From NCBI GenBank assembly GCA_963719855.1, contig CAVRDK010000003.1, positions 124,001 through 188,000 of the forward strand: a stretch of DNA of 64,000 bases, written 5' to 3'. This document shows positions 41,107-49,514 of the stretch, piece by piece. The translations under genes and the position numbers were made by a program. The notes beneath the pieces were generated by a model, which saw only the letters and a program-made list of their open reading frames with translations, did no database searches and was not told where the DNA came from. Position 1 is the stretch's first letter, and every line of letters starts with the position of its first letter. This DNA is from CAIQPV01 sp963719855 (GTDB lineage Bacteria > Pseudomonadota > Gammaproteobacteria > Burkholderiales > Gallionellaceae).

Positions 41107-43212
41107 TCAATTTGGGTAACCTAATTCTCTATTCTCATATGCGGCACAGGCTTGAATTATTTTAAGTAGAGGACTCAGGTGCTTTTCGAAATGCCTCCAG
41201 CGAGCCACGGAATTCGAATAGATTGGTTGGCGTACTTGGGTAACGCTAGCCGTACGGATGGCACGTTTGTTTTCATGAAAATTTAGGCAGGCCAGATCCC
41301 AGGGCAGTCCGAGATAATCCAGCATACGCCTCGCCTCACTTTCAGGATCGGCGACGACATCTTCGTAGCGCACATCAAGTATCCGTCCAGGTGGCAAAAC
41401 GTCGCGCCAATGCTTCATCAGCTTTTTGTAGCGAATATAGTGCCTCCCCATCGTTTCAAGATCATAGCTATATTCATTTTTAAATGTGAATTGTACGGCG
41501 TAGGAGGAGAAACACGTGTCCATCGGATCACGTATGGAATGAATAATCTTCGCGTTTGGCAGCATCAGGTGGATTAAACCTAAGTATTGGTAGTTACCGA
41601 GCAACTTGTCGGTAATATAGCGTGCATCTGGCGCAAGTTTCCAAACTTGATCAAGATATTCCTGTCCAAGTTCGCGCAATACCAACATGGGGGCTTTTTC
41701 ATTTGTTGAATTGCGGAAGAGCTTCTCAGAATTTTTAGCAATTTCCTCATATGTTGCAAGTTCACCCGCTCCATAAATGCTTGGATGGCTGGCAAGAATT
41801 TGTTCTATGAGCGTGGAACCGGAACGCAGCATCCCGACGATAAATATTGGCACCCGTTCATCGTGAGCTGGAGGTAATTTGCCAGTAAGGAAGGCACATT
41901 TCTCAAACAGATCGGCTGTAAAAATATTGCATGAACTTTCAAAAAATTGCTCGGCTCCAGCTTCATCAAAAGGGTGTTCCTGATAGTGGAGGCGATTTCC
42001 TTCTTCGTAAGCACTAAACGATCTATCGTATTGCCCGATGGATTCCATAGCCTTGCCCATGGCAAAATTTAGTGAAATTCGTTCTGTCAGTGGCAGTGAG
42101 TTGCGCCTTGAGTAAACTGCTTCGAGTTGACTGAAACGAGGGTCATCTTGCTTGTAGGGAATATACAAGAGGGCTGTGGATAATGATTTGGCATCGTCAG
42201 GAGCCAACTCTATTGCCTTGTTCAAAGATTCTTCAGCCTCGTCCGCTTTGCCGAGTTCCATGAGGACACCGCCCAGGTTGCTATGCGCACCGGCAAAATC
42301 GGGTTTGATTTCCAGTGCCCGACGATAGCTCTCCACTGCACTTTCAAGTTGTCCGAGGTCTTGCTGTGCCGCGCCAAGATTGCTGTGCACCTCAGCAAAA
42401 TTGGGTTTGATCTCCAGCACGCGGCGGTAACATGCTACCGCTTCTTCAAGCCGATTAAGATTGCTTAGAGCGTTGCCCAAGTTGTTATGAACATCGGCAT
42501 ATTCAGGGTTGATCTCCAGCTCCCGCCGATAACTTACTACTGCGTCTTCAAGTTGGCCAAGTTTTTGCAGGGCATTGCCTAAATTGTAATGAGCCTGAGC
42601 AAACTCAGGGTTAATCTCCAGAGCTCGCCTACAACTTGCTACTGCGTCATCAAGTTGTCCCAGGCTTTGCAGAACCACGCCCAGATTGTAATGTGCATCG
42701 GCAAAATCCGGTTTGATTTCAAGCGCCAGACGATAGCTTGCCGCCGCATCCTCAAGTCGCCCAAGCTCTTGCAGGGCAACACCCAGATTGCTGTGTGCCT
42801 CGGCAGAATCAGGTTTGATCACCAGCGTCCGGCGGTAGCTTGCCACTGCGTCATCAAGTTGCCCGAGATTTTTCAAGGTAACACCCAGGTTGTAGTGTGC
42901 CTCTGCATCCTCAGGTAAAAGCGTCGCGGCTTTTTGCAAGGATGACAGAGCATTCTTTCCTTGTAACTGAAGGGCCGCGCCCAATACTTTCCAGATAATC
43001 CCAGATTCAGGGTGTCGCTCAACCAGTAAGTAGGCTTGTTGTTCCAGTTCCGCATATTGTCCGGCATTGAAAAGGCCGGCAAGCTGATTGAGTTTGGCGG
43101 AAGTCGGCGCTGTATTCTGAGCGGGCAAACGCACTTTAAGTTTATCATGGGAAAATTTCTTGAATTTCTTCCCACTGCCACAAGGGCATGGGTCATTTCT
43201 TCCTGGTCTCAT
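41107..43212 (-). CDS. SEC-C / TPR / sulfotransferase protein
   Basis: The protein of about 701 residues has three parts. The N-terminus MRPGRNDPCPCGSGKKFKKF is a SEC-C zinc motif. About ten TPR units follow (for example LGQLDDAVASYRRTLVIKPDSAEAHSNLG), very regular, to about residue 345. The C-terminal 260 residues are a sulfotransferase: the PAPS 5'-phosphate loop is PIFIVGMLRSGSTLIEQILASHPSI, and the second phosphate site SIRDPMDTCFSSY binds the 3' phosphate. Such fusions transfer sulfate to proteins or glycans, with TPRs holding the acceptor. ATG 43212 precedes the zinc motif directly. It belongs with the hydrolase downstream and the formyltransferase upstream, all leftward. Confidence 0.88.
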   Translation of the reverse strand: MRPGRNDPCPCGSGKKFKKFSHDKLKVRLPAQNTAPTSAKLNQLAGLFNAGQYAELEQQAYLLVERHPESGIIWKVLGAALQLQGKNALSSLQKAATLLPEDAEAHYNLGVTLKNLGQLDDAVASYRRTLVIKPDSAEAHSNLGVALQELGRLEDAAASYRLALEIKPDFADAHYNLGVVLQSLGQLDDAVASCRRALEINPEFAQAHYNLGNALQKLGQLEDAVVSYRRELEINPEYADVHNNLGNALSNLNRLEEAVACYRRVLEIKPNFAEVHSNLGAAQQDLGQLESAVESYRRALEIKPDFAGAHSNLGGVLMELGKADEAEESLNKAIELAPDDAKSLSTALLYIPYKQDDPRFSQLEAVYSRRNSLPLTERISLNFAMGKAMESIGQYDRSFSAYEEGNRLHYQEHPFDEAGAEQFFESSCNIFTADLFEKCAFLTGKLPPAHDERVPIFIVGMLRSGSTLIEQILASHPSIYGAGELATYEEIAKNSEKLFRNSTNEKAPMLVLRELGQEYLDQVWKLAPDARYITDKLLGNYQYLGLIHLMLPNAKIIHSIRDPMDTCFSSYAVQFTFKNEYSYDLETMGRHYIRYKKLMKHWRDVLPPGRILDVRYEDVVADPESEARRMLDYLGLPWDLACLNFHENKRAIRTASVTQVRQPIYSNSVARWRHFEKHLSPLLKIIQACAAYENRELGYPN

Positions 43213-43450
43213 ATACACATTCCTGAATTATTTATTCTTCGTGACTTGTGCAGTTCGGCTTATAGTCCGGATGCTGCGCGGCCAAGAAACACGCGAGGGA
43301 AACTCAGAATGGCAAGAATGACTAGCCGAATGCTTCTTGCTCTTCAATGGCTCCGATAGATGCGGTTAAATCATTTTCCTGGCATCAGAACAAATCGTTG
43401 GAAAATCATGACATCTACTATGTCCTGAGTGGCTCAACGCTCCCTTACAA

Positions 43451-44305
43451 TTATTGAGGAAAAACTTTCGATAGATCAGTGGAGCCCATACTCCATTCAA
43501 TGATTCCTATATATCCGTCCGATGCAGCCACCACGATGGCTTTATTATTTACATGTACTACCGAACCCGCAAGGCGACTGTGTGTCTCTGACCAGCCAAC
43601 CGCGCGCCTGACACAAATCCAAACACCATTTATACAAGCTAAGCTTTCGAGCAAACCCAAGGCCCGGATATGGCGCATGATGGTGTCTACGGAGTCTGAA
43701 AAATTAATCGTTCGCTCCTCTTGGCTAAGATTTGGCCAGTAGTCTCCCGCCCCTTGAGCCTTGGCTTGATTCCACAACCCCATGAAATCGTTGGCCACCC
43801 GATCAGCCAAGCGAACAGATGCCATCTGAATTTTCAAATTCAATCTTTCGTGACACTCGCTGTCGTCTAGTGGGAATGTCTCTGCTGCCAGAATGTCCCC
43901 CGTATCAAAATCCGGAGCGAGTTGATGACACGTTACCGCCCATGATTTTCTATTTTCCACTATGGCTCTCACTATTGGATAAGGGCCTCGTGCCTCAGGC
44001 AAGGGCGAAGGATGGAAATTTACGGCGTATTTCAGGTGTGGACGCCAATCGCCAATGCGCCATTTGTAACCGACTACGATCAATGCATCGCAGCCGCTCT
44101 CGCTTAAATTCCGCAGGTCATCTTCGGTTATGCGTGACAGTTGCACATTGATGCGCTTGCTTTGTGCATGCTCGATGATTTTGTGGTTACTTTCGGTGCT
44201 ACCCTGCATCGAAAAAGAAAAGAGTTTTACCGGCTCCCAACCTGCCTTCAGAAATCCGTTGAATACGCTTAATGAACTATCGCACCCGGTAATAGCAAAA
44301 CGCAT
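43451..44305 (-). CDS. Formyltransferase-family protein
   Basis: This 284-residue enzyme is of the 10-formyltetrahydrofolate-dependent fold. The active-site strand is YAVNFHPSPLPEARGPYPI (Asn96, His98) and the catalytic Asp is in PDFDTGDILAAE (near 134). The triad of Asn, His and Asp is the one of Met-tRNA formyltransferase and of sugar or amine N-formyltransferases. The protein lacks an obvious tRNA-binding C-terminal barrel of the usual size, and Met-tRNA formyltransferase is normally elsewhere in the genome, so a role in small-molecule, sugar or peptide formylation is more likely. It lies upstream of the TPR-sulfotransferase on the same strand, 238 bp apart. Confidence 0.85.
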   Translation of the reverse strand: MRFAITGCDSSLSVFNGFLKAGWEPVKLFSFSMQGSTESNHKIIEHAQSKRINVQLSRITEDDLRNLSESGCDALIVVGYKWRIGDWRPHLKYAVNFHPSPLPEARGPYPIVRAIVENRKSWAVTCHQLAPDFDTGDILAAETFPLDDSECHERLNLKIQMASVRLADRVANDFMGLWNQAKAQGAGDYWPNLSQEERTINFSDSVDTIMRHIRALGLLESLACINGVWICVRRAVGWSETHSRLAGSVVHVNNKAIVVAASDGYIGIIEWSMGSTDLSKVFPQ

Positions 44306-44338
44306 AGTGTTCCTTTGGTTTTGTGGTGGGAATAGCTG

Positions 44339-44687
44339 TCAATCCACATAAGCCTCTATTGGCAAATCGTCAGTTAAAATTGCAATATCTAAGTTCTGAG
44401 CTGTCATGTTCAGTTACATTCTGCCAGTAGCCGATACCTCCGCAGAGAAGGGCGATGCACAACAATACGGTTGCCCAGTAATAATTGTGGCGATGAAATT
44501 TTGTGTCATGCCCTAGTCCAGCCAAAGCACTAATCCGGACAAAACTTCGGGAGGAGCTGCGCGCATCATAGCGAGCCAAGGCTTGCATGCGCGCCCCCCT
44601 CAGCCGCATCAACGTGGGCTGATCAAGTTTGGCAGACGAGCAATTAAGCTGTTGCCTGATTAAATCTACGTCTAGTCCTTCGTTCAT
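44339..44687 (-). pseudogene. DUF3619-type membrane protein, frameshifted near its end
   Basis: The frame from 44687 encodes MNEGLDVDLIRQQLNCSS, then LDQPTLMRLRGARMQALARYDA, one hydrophobic segment (about residues 70-88, YYWATVLLCIALLCGG) and WQNVTEHDSSEL. It then goes out of frame and stops at 44370. Deleting one base near 44390 restores DIAILTDDLPIEAYVD and a stop at 44339, the typical end of DUF3619 proteins. In Betaproteobacteria that gene usually lies between a RpoE-like sigma factor and a DUF3106 gene; neither is seen here. The last 90 bp are duplicated at 38296-38385. Confidence 0.7.
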
Positions 44688-45307
44688 GGAGCATCAGCTT
44701 TTTACGGCCCTTCCACAAAGTAATACGGTAGAGCTGCCCGAAAATTTCATTATCGCCACCCTCGGTAAATTATTGCCCTTAAAAAATGGCCGCCCACCAG
44801 TTGGCGGGCGACTTAAATGGATAACTCATCTTGTAGCATTAAGGTCAATGAAAGACCTGTCTTGCTTTAGATTGGTAATCCATAGGGAGATGCGAGGAGC
44901 ACTCTAATACAGCCAAGTATGCGCAGTGTGTCCGCTTTGTATTGGAAAATATTTATTTTGATTTGCGAAGCATATGAGTGGTCGTGATTCTAAGGTCTTT
45001 ACAACACCTGATAATGGATTTGCGGCATCGAAGCGAACTGGCATCACTGGGCAGACGGCTTCAGTCAAGTAGAGGATGGCCACCAAGAGCAAGCCAGGAA
45101 ATAAAGGGAATTATGCCTTCGAGCGCGTAATTAAAGCCTAGAAAAACATTGTGATATATAAATCTTTTCAAAATATGTAGTGCTTGCTTACAAAGCCGAC
45201 ATATTGTGATTACGTGAACAGAATAGATTGCCAACCCTGTTCTTTCCGTCATCAGCCTATTTTAATAGCTGGATGTCGGTTATGAACGTAAATTTAGGAA
45301 ATAGCTC
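44688..45307. other. Non-coding stretch with a terminator-like hairpin
   Basis: I see no convincing gene over these 620 bases. At 44791-44810 CGCCC-A-CC pairs with GG-CGGGCG around AGTT. A T tract follows on the minus strand (A6 at 44781-44786), so it could stop leftward transcripts entering the DUF3619 gene. The remaining sequence is AT-rich with only short frames. Confidence 0.4.
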
Positions 45308-45400
45308 ATGTCATATCCAACAAAATTGATCTATGCAGATGTTCTGATTGGGCTGGCAACTTGCATTTCTGTAGTCGTCCTTGCCGAAATACTTTTTTAA
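45308..45400 (+). CDS. Possible 30-residue membrane peptide
   Basis: The frame encodes MSYPTKLIYADVLIGLATCI and ten more residues ending VVVLAEILF. It is one hydrophobic segment after a short polar start, the size of small single-span membrane peptides. It ends 42 bp before the exported protein at 45443. A purine stretch (GGAAATAG) precedes the ATG at a workable distance. Nothing else supports it. Confidence 0.35.
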   Translation: MSYPTKLIYADVLIGLATCISVVVLAEILF

Positions 45401-45442
45401 CCATTTCACGTACTGTGAAAATATTCAAATTTGGAGAATGAC

Positions 45443-45958
45443 ATGAACATAAAGCTGAGCAAATTGATGATGCCCATTATTGCACTTGGGGCGCTCCTGA
45501 TTCCAACCTTTCAGTCGGTGGCCTTGGCCAGCCCCGACGAGCATCATGATCAAAAGCAGATAAGCGCAGAAAAAATGCACGAGCATATGAAAGCAAGGCT
45601 GGATAAGCTGGCAGCGCGCCTTGAAATTAAAGCTTCACAACAAACCGCTTGGGAAGAATACGCAAAATCAGTGGGATCGCTGGCGGACAGAAGCATAAAA
45701 CGGCCAGAGCATGATGCGGATGCGGCAACCATTTCGCGTTATCGGGCAGACAGGGCAACGGAATTTGCCAAAAAACTGGCCGTGATTGCCGATGCGACCG
45801 ACAAATTGCAAAAAGCGCTGACAGAGGATCAACGAAAAATCTTCAGTCAAGTATTACGTTGCCATGGTCATCACCATAAACATCATGGATGGCACGGCAC
45901 AAACCACGGGCAAGCCCGCGAAGGCCATGAGTGGAATCATGGCGCTGATGAACGATAG
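45443..45958 (+). CDS. Periplasmic Spy/CpxP-like (LTXXQ) protein
   Basis: The protein of about 171 residues has a signal peptide (MNIKLSKLMMPIIALGALL, cleavage near ALASPD, about residue 29). A helical body with periodic Arg/Lys and Leu follows: KMHEHMKARLDKLAARLEIKASQQTAWEEY, then LQKALTEDQRKIFSQVL, a version of the LTxxQ motif. The C-terminus is rich in His (CHGHHHKHHGWHG), suited to metal binding. Proteins of this type are ATP-independent periplasmic chaperones or metal-stress proteins. ATG 45443 follows GGAGAATGAC; the TTG at 45431 is only a longer alternative. Confidence 0.8.
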   Translation: MNIKLSKLMMPIIALGALLIPTFQSVALASPDEHHDQKQISAEKMHEHMKARLDKLAARLEIKASQQTAWEEYAKSVGSLADRSIKRPEHDADAATISRYRADRATEFAKKLAVIADATDKLQKALTEDQRKIFSQVLRCHGHHHKHHGWHGTNHGQAREGHEWNHGADER

Positions 45959-46132
45959 TGCATCCGTTGGGCGTATGCATATCTGACCAAACGGAACCTG
46001 TGTATAAGTTAAGTGGTCGTAGATGGTCAGATTGATGGCAAAATGCGGCACGTGGTTGTGGCTTCCGGAAAATATAGCAAGCACAGCCGCAGGTGCTTTG
46101 CAAAAAAAAATGAATTAAGAAGGAGTCTTATC

Positions 46133-46516
46133 ATGAAAAAATTATTGATCTTAATTCTCGCCGTTTTATCAATCACTCCCGCTTACGCCGACCGTGGCTG
46201 GGGACGTGGTGGCGGTTGGGGGTGGGGAGGCGGCTGGATTGCTCCGGCGCTGGTAGGTGGGGTGATTGCTTATGACTTGGCTTATCCATACGCATACCCC
46301 TATCCGTACTCGTATCCTTATCCGGTATATCAACAGCCCTATCCGGTCTACGTACAGCCTGCTCCGGTTCAGGCTCCGCCACAGTATCAGCCTCAGCCGC
46401 CTGCGCAGCTATGGTATTACTGTGCTTCGGCAAGAGGTTATTATCCTTATGTGCGCAATTGCCCGGAAGGATGGACATCAGTGCCAGCACAACCTCCCCA
46501 GACAGCGCCGCGTTAG
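46133..46516 (+). CDS. Exported Tyr/Pro-rich protein with YYC...CPEGW end
   Basis: The 127-residue precursor starts at ATG 46133 after GAAGGAGTC and has a signal peptide ending TPAYA-DRG (about residue 19). The mature protein has a Gly/Trp-rich part (RGWGRGGGWGWGGGW), a Tyr-Pro tract (AYPYPYSYPYPVYQ), and a C-terminal module LWYYCASARGYYPYVRNC-PEGW-VPAQPP. The same module ends the broken gene at 46650-47203, so the two are paralogues. Two cysteines in the module could form a disulfide. Such proteins are envelope or surface components of unknown function, common in Betaproteobacteria. Confidence 0.75.
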   Translation: MKKLLILILAVLSITPAYADRGWGRGGGWGWGGGWIAPALVGGVIAYDLAYPYAYPYPYSYPYPVYQQPYPVYVQPAPVQAPPQYQPQPPAQLWYYCASARGYYPYVRNCPEGWTSVPAQPPQTAPR

Positions 46517-46649
46517 GATTGTCAGGCATAACGTGAACGAGGCAGGGTACATGTAGTATGTGTAATATGCGGTTCTGTTTTTGTTCAACAACATTTTTGA
46601 GGGAGTAACCGTGCAGTTGTATTCTAACCAACAAACAGCGGGGAAGCTG

Positions 46650-47203
46650 ATGATAGTAAAAAAACTGGCAATCACTGCCGCAATCGCGACGCTTATGGCT
46701 TCACACGCAATTTACGCCGAGGAACATCACGAAGCCGAGCGCGACCACCACGCGGCAGAGCGGGGACACGAAGCGGTGCGAGACCATCATGTATTTGCCG
46801 TTCGTGACGTTCATCGGTTCAACCGTGCAGAGCTTAAACTTTGGCGTGGGGGACGGTGGAATAAAACCTGTTTTTGGGTCGCTGCGGCTGGTGGTGGTTT
46901 GCCGAGGGGCAATGGTATTTTTATGACCGCCCGGTTTATCCCTATCCGCTCATGGTCTCCGAAATCAACTATCTTGAGCCTTTAGCGGTAGCGCCCGTAG
47001 TCGTGGCTCCGCAAGCTCCCGTAATGGTTGCGCCGCAAGCTCCGGTGGTCGTAGCGCCACAAACGCCCGCTCCGGCTCCAGTTCAAGCGCCTGCCCAGAC
47101 CTGGTATTACTGTGAATCGGCAAAGAATTATTATCCGTACGTGCCAAGTTGTCCTGAGGGATGGAGACCTGTTCCGGCGCAACCTCCGGCAGCGCCGCGC
47201 TAG
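46650..47203 (+). pseudogene. Exported YYC...CPEGW protein, frameshifted
   Basis: The first frame (ATG 46650) encodes a signal peptide (MIVKKLAITAAIATLM, ending IYAEE), a His-rich stretch (EHHEAERDHHAAERGHEAVRDHH) and GGRWNKTCF, then drifts to a stop at 46985. The other frame supplies GRCGWWWFAEGQWYFYDRPVYPYP, a Val/Ala/Pro repeat part and TWYYCESAKNYYPYVPSC-PEGW. One more T in the run at about 46870-46874 would join them into one protein of about 184 residues. The ribosome site is GGGGAAG. The gene is a paralogue of the 46133 gene, 133 bp upstream. Confidence 0.75.
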
Positions 47204-47282
47204 GCATCATGTCTTGAGTGGATCGGGAGGCGTGTAACATGCAGGTCGGTTTTTTCTTAGCAATAGTTATGGAGGTGTAATC

Positions 47283-47795
47283 ATGAGATATTCAATTCTT
47301 GCGGTAGCTTTATTGGGCGCTCTTGCTGGATGTGCAAGTGTTCCCAATGGCCCCAGTGTTGCGGTGATGCCTGCACCAGGCAAATCATTCGAACAATTTA
47401 ATACCGAAGATAGCGTGTGCAGGCAATTTGCACAAAACTCTATCGGAACATCGGCCAATCAGGCTGCAACAGATAGTGAAGTAAAGAGTATTGCAGTCGG
47501 TACGGCAATAGGAGCAGTTGCTGGAGTTCTTGGAGGGGGTGGGCACCAAGGCGCCGGCTCAGGTGCTGCCGTTGGAATGCTTGGAGGCGCAGCAATTGGC
47601 TCAGGTGAAGCTCAGTATAGTGGGCGTGAGGCCCAGCGCCGGTATGATATTGCTTATGAGCAATGTATGTACGCCAAAGGGAACCAGCTTCCCCAAGGTG
47701 GGTACTATCAGCCCCGAGTAATTTACTCTCAACCGCCTGCACCACCGGCACCAGCGCCAACGTACTATCCACCTCCTCCGCCTTCAGGACAATAA
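47283..47795 (+). CDS. Glycine-zipper outer-membrane lipoprotein
   Basis: The 170-residue precursor has a lipoprotein signal with lipobox LAGC (Cys16). A glycine-zipper segment (about residues 70-110) with small-residue spacing follows: GTAIGAVAGVLGGGGHQGAGSGAAVGMLGGAAIGSGEA. The C-terminus has a Pro-rich tail (PPAPPAPAPTYYPPPPPSGQ). Proteins with this build insert in the outer membrane (compare SlyB/YMGG families) and often support envelope integrity. ATG 47283 follows GGAGGTGTAATC. It is in line with the exported proteins upstream but has its own leader. Confidence 0.85.
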   Translation: MRYSILAVALLGALAGCASVPNGPSVAVMPAPGKSFEQFNTEDSVCRQFAQNSIGTSANQAATDSEVKSIAVGTAIGAVAGVLGGGGHQGAGSGAAVGMLGGAAIGSGEAQYSGREAQRRYDIAYEQCMYAKGNQLPQGGYYQPRVIYSQPPAPPAPAPTYYPPPPPSGQ

Positions 47796-47923
47796 TTCAG
47801 AGTAATGTTCACACCCGAGTTGAGTGGCTGTCGATAAACGGATGGAGCCAATATTTTATACTGGTGCCATATAAAAATTGGGGCTATCGTGCAAACCAAG
47901 AGACGACATAGAGGACTCCGGTG

Positions 47924-48265
47924 ATGATCATACGATGGCAGGATTGGACGAATGTTCTGCTGGGTTGCTGGCTCGTTATTTCTCCATGGGAAATGGAATA
48001 TTCACTGAATGAGGCTGCCACGGCAAATGCTTGTGGGATTGGTGGGATACTTTTCGTGTTTAACCTCATTTCCGCCTGTAGACTGTTGGATCAAGGACAG
48101 GAAATCTTCAACATCCTGTTGGGGGCATGGCTAATTCTTTCTCCTTATTCCCTCAGCTTCGCAACGGAGAGGGACCCGACGATCAATGCCACCGTAGTGG
48201 GCACCATGATTGTCGCCCTTGCAGGTTGGCAGATATACGATGCCACTAAGGCTGGTAAGGGTTGA
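47924..48265 (+). CDS. SPW-repeat membrane protein
   Basis: The protein of about 113 residues has four hydrophobic segments and two copies of the SPW repeat: WTNVLLGCWLVISPWEMEYS and FNILLGAWLILSPYSLSFA, each with the W-L-I/V-I-L-SP core. The family is of small inner-membrane proteins of unknown function. GTG at 47921 is possible, but ATG 47924 is better placed after GAGGAC. It lies between the lipoprotein and the ABC exporter genes, on the same strand. Confidence 0.85.
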   Translation: MIIRWQDWTNVLLGCWLVISPWEMEYSLNEAATANACGIGGILFVFNLISACRLLDQGQEIFNILLGAWLILSPYSLSFATERDPTINATVVGTMIVALAGWQIYDATKAGKG

Positions 48266-48376
48266 ATTCTCATGTGTATCCCCCACCCGATTTATGTAAC
48301 CGCCTGCGCAATCTGGTCATTCGCCTCTCACTCTGCCTTTAAAACAGACAGAAAGTATAGATTCTAGAAAGAAGCC

Positions 48377-49513
48377 ATGAAGGGAATCCTGAAAATCGCA
48401 TTCAAACTTCTCGTGAATGACAAGGGGAAGTTCGCTGCATTGCTGGTCGGAATTACTTTTGCCGTCTTCTTGATGATCATGATGACTTCCATGTTCGCCG
48501 GGATTCTGGCAAGAGCTTCCTCTACCGTTCTCAATATTGGCGCGAAAATGTGGGTAATGGATCCGGCTGTCAATAACGTCTCCAGCAGCATTCCTATGCC
48601 GGATTATGTCTTGGATGCAGTCAGAAGCATAAACGGCGTCAAATATGCCGTCCCTCTTTATTCGGGCGGGGCGCTGGTCAAGCTGCGCAGCGGCACCTAT
48701 CAAGCGGTGACAGTCGTTGGACTGGACGATTCCACGCTGTTTGGCAGACCCGAACTGATCGCAGGAAAAATCGAGGATATATTTGCAGAGAATGCCTTTA
48801 TCGTCGTGGAGGACGCAGAATTCAGAAAACTCGAAAATCCGAAAATCGGCACCGAATTTGAAATCAACGATAACCGTGGGGTCGTCGTCGGCCTGGCAAG
48901 AGCCAACTCTTCCGGCCTGTTCGGGGTCCCCACACTGTACACGACCTACAACAGGGCAATCACCTACATTCCAACCTCCCGCTTCACGACCTCATTTATT
49001 CTGATTGAACCGAAAAAGAGCAGTGACATTCCCTTCATCAAGCAGCAGGTGCAAAAACTGGGGTACGAGGCACTCACCGATGATGAGTTCATGCAGAAGA
49101 TTTCAAATTTCTATAAATATCAGACCGGTCTTGGCATCAATGTATTGATCATGACGATCATCAGCTTTATCGTCGGCTTATCGATTTCCGGACAAACTTT
49201 TTATACTTTCATCCTCGAAAATCTTGAGAAATTCGGCGCATTGAAAGCGATAGGCGCGAAAGGGAGCGAGCTCATATCCATGATCCTGTTTCAGGCAACC
49301 TTTACCGCATTTTTAGGCTATGGCTTGGGGGTCGGTCTGGCTGCACTAATGATCATGACGGCAAAACTAAGGCTGCCGGATTATGCTGCCCAGATAACCT
49401 ATATAAATCTCGGGATCGCTTTTATCATGGTGGTCATTATCGCGGGAATTTCAAGCTATATCGGCGTCAGGAAAGTGATCCGCATAGAACCTTTTGATAT
49501 CTTCAGGGGCTAA
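48377..49513 (+). CDS. ABC exporter permease (MacB/FtsX-DevC type)
   Basis: The 378-residue permease has the MacB/FtsX layout: one N-terminal transmembrane helix (GKFAALLVGITFAVFLMIMM), a periplasmic domain of about 220 residues, then three helices (INVLIMTIISFIVGLSI, ATFTAFLGYGLGVGLAAL, GIAFIMVVIIAGISSYIGV) and the usual end RKVIRIEPFDIFRG. The conserved ALKAIGAKGSELI loop contacts the ATPase. ATG 48377 is the start. The ATPase begins one base after its stop. Together with the ATPase, fusion protein and channel downstream it forms a tripartite exporter; similar DevBCA systems export lipids or peptides. Confidence 0.9.
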   Translation: MKGILKIAFKLLVNDKGKFAALLVGITFAVFLMIMMTSMFAGILARASSTVLNIGAKMWVMDPAVNNVSSSIPMPDYVLDAVRSINGVKYAVPLYSGGALVKLRSGTYQAVTVVGLDDSTLFGRPELIAGKIEDIFAENAFIVVEDAEFRKLENPKIGTEFEINDNRGVVVGLARANSSGLFGVPTLYTTYNRAITYIPTSRFTTSFILIEPKKSSDIPFIKQQVQKLGYEALTDDEFMQKISNFYKYQTGLGINVLIMTIISFIVGLSISGQTFYTFILENLEKFGALKAIGAKGSELISMILFQATFTAFLGYGLGVGLAALMIMTAKLRLPDYAAQITYINLGIAFIMVVIIAGISSYIGVRKVIRIEPFDIFRG

Positions 49514-49514
49514 C

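Noticed and set aside
42283..42918. Periodic plus-strand frames over the TPR-sulfotransferase gene
   Set aside because: The regularity simply mirrors the TPR repeats on the other strand.
42200..42930. Periodic DNA resembling a tandem or CRISPR-like array
   Set aside because: The period is 102 bp, that is 34 codons, and the units encode TPRs; no short identical repeats with unique spacers.
44904..45252. Two minus-strand frames of about 62 residues in the empty region
   Set aside because: No start signals, mixed composition and no partner genes.
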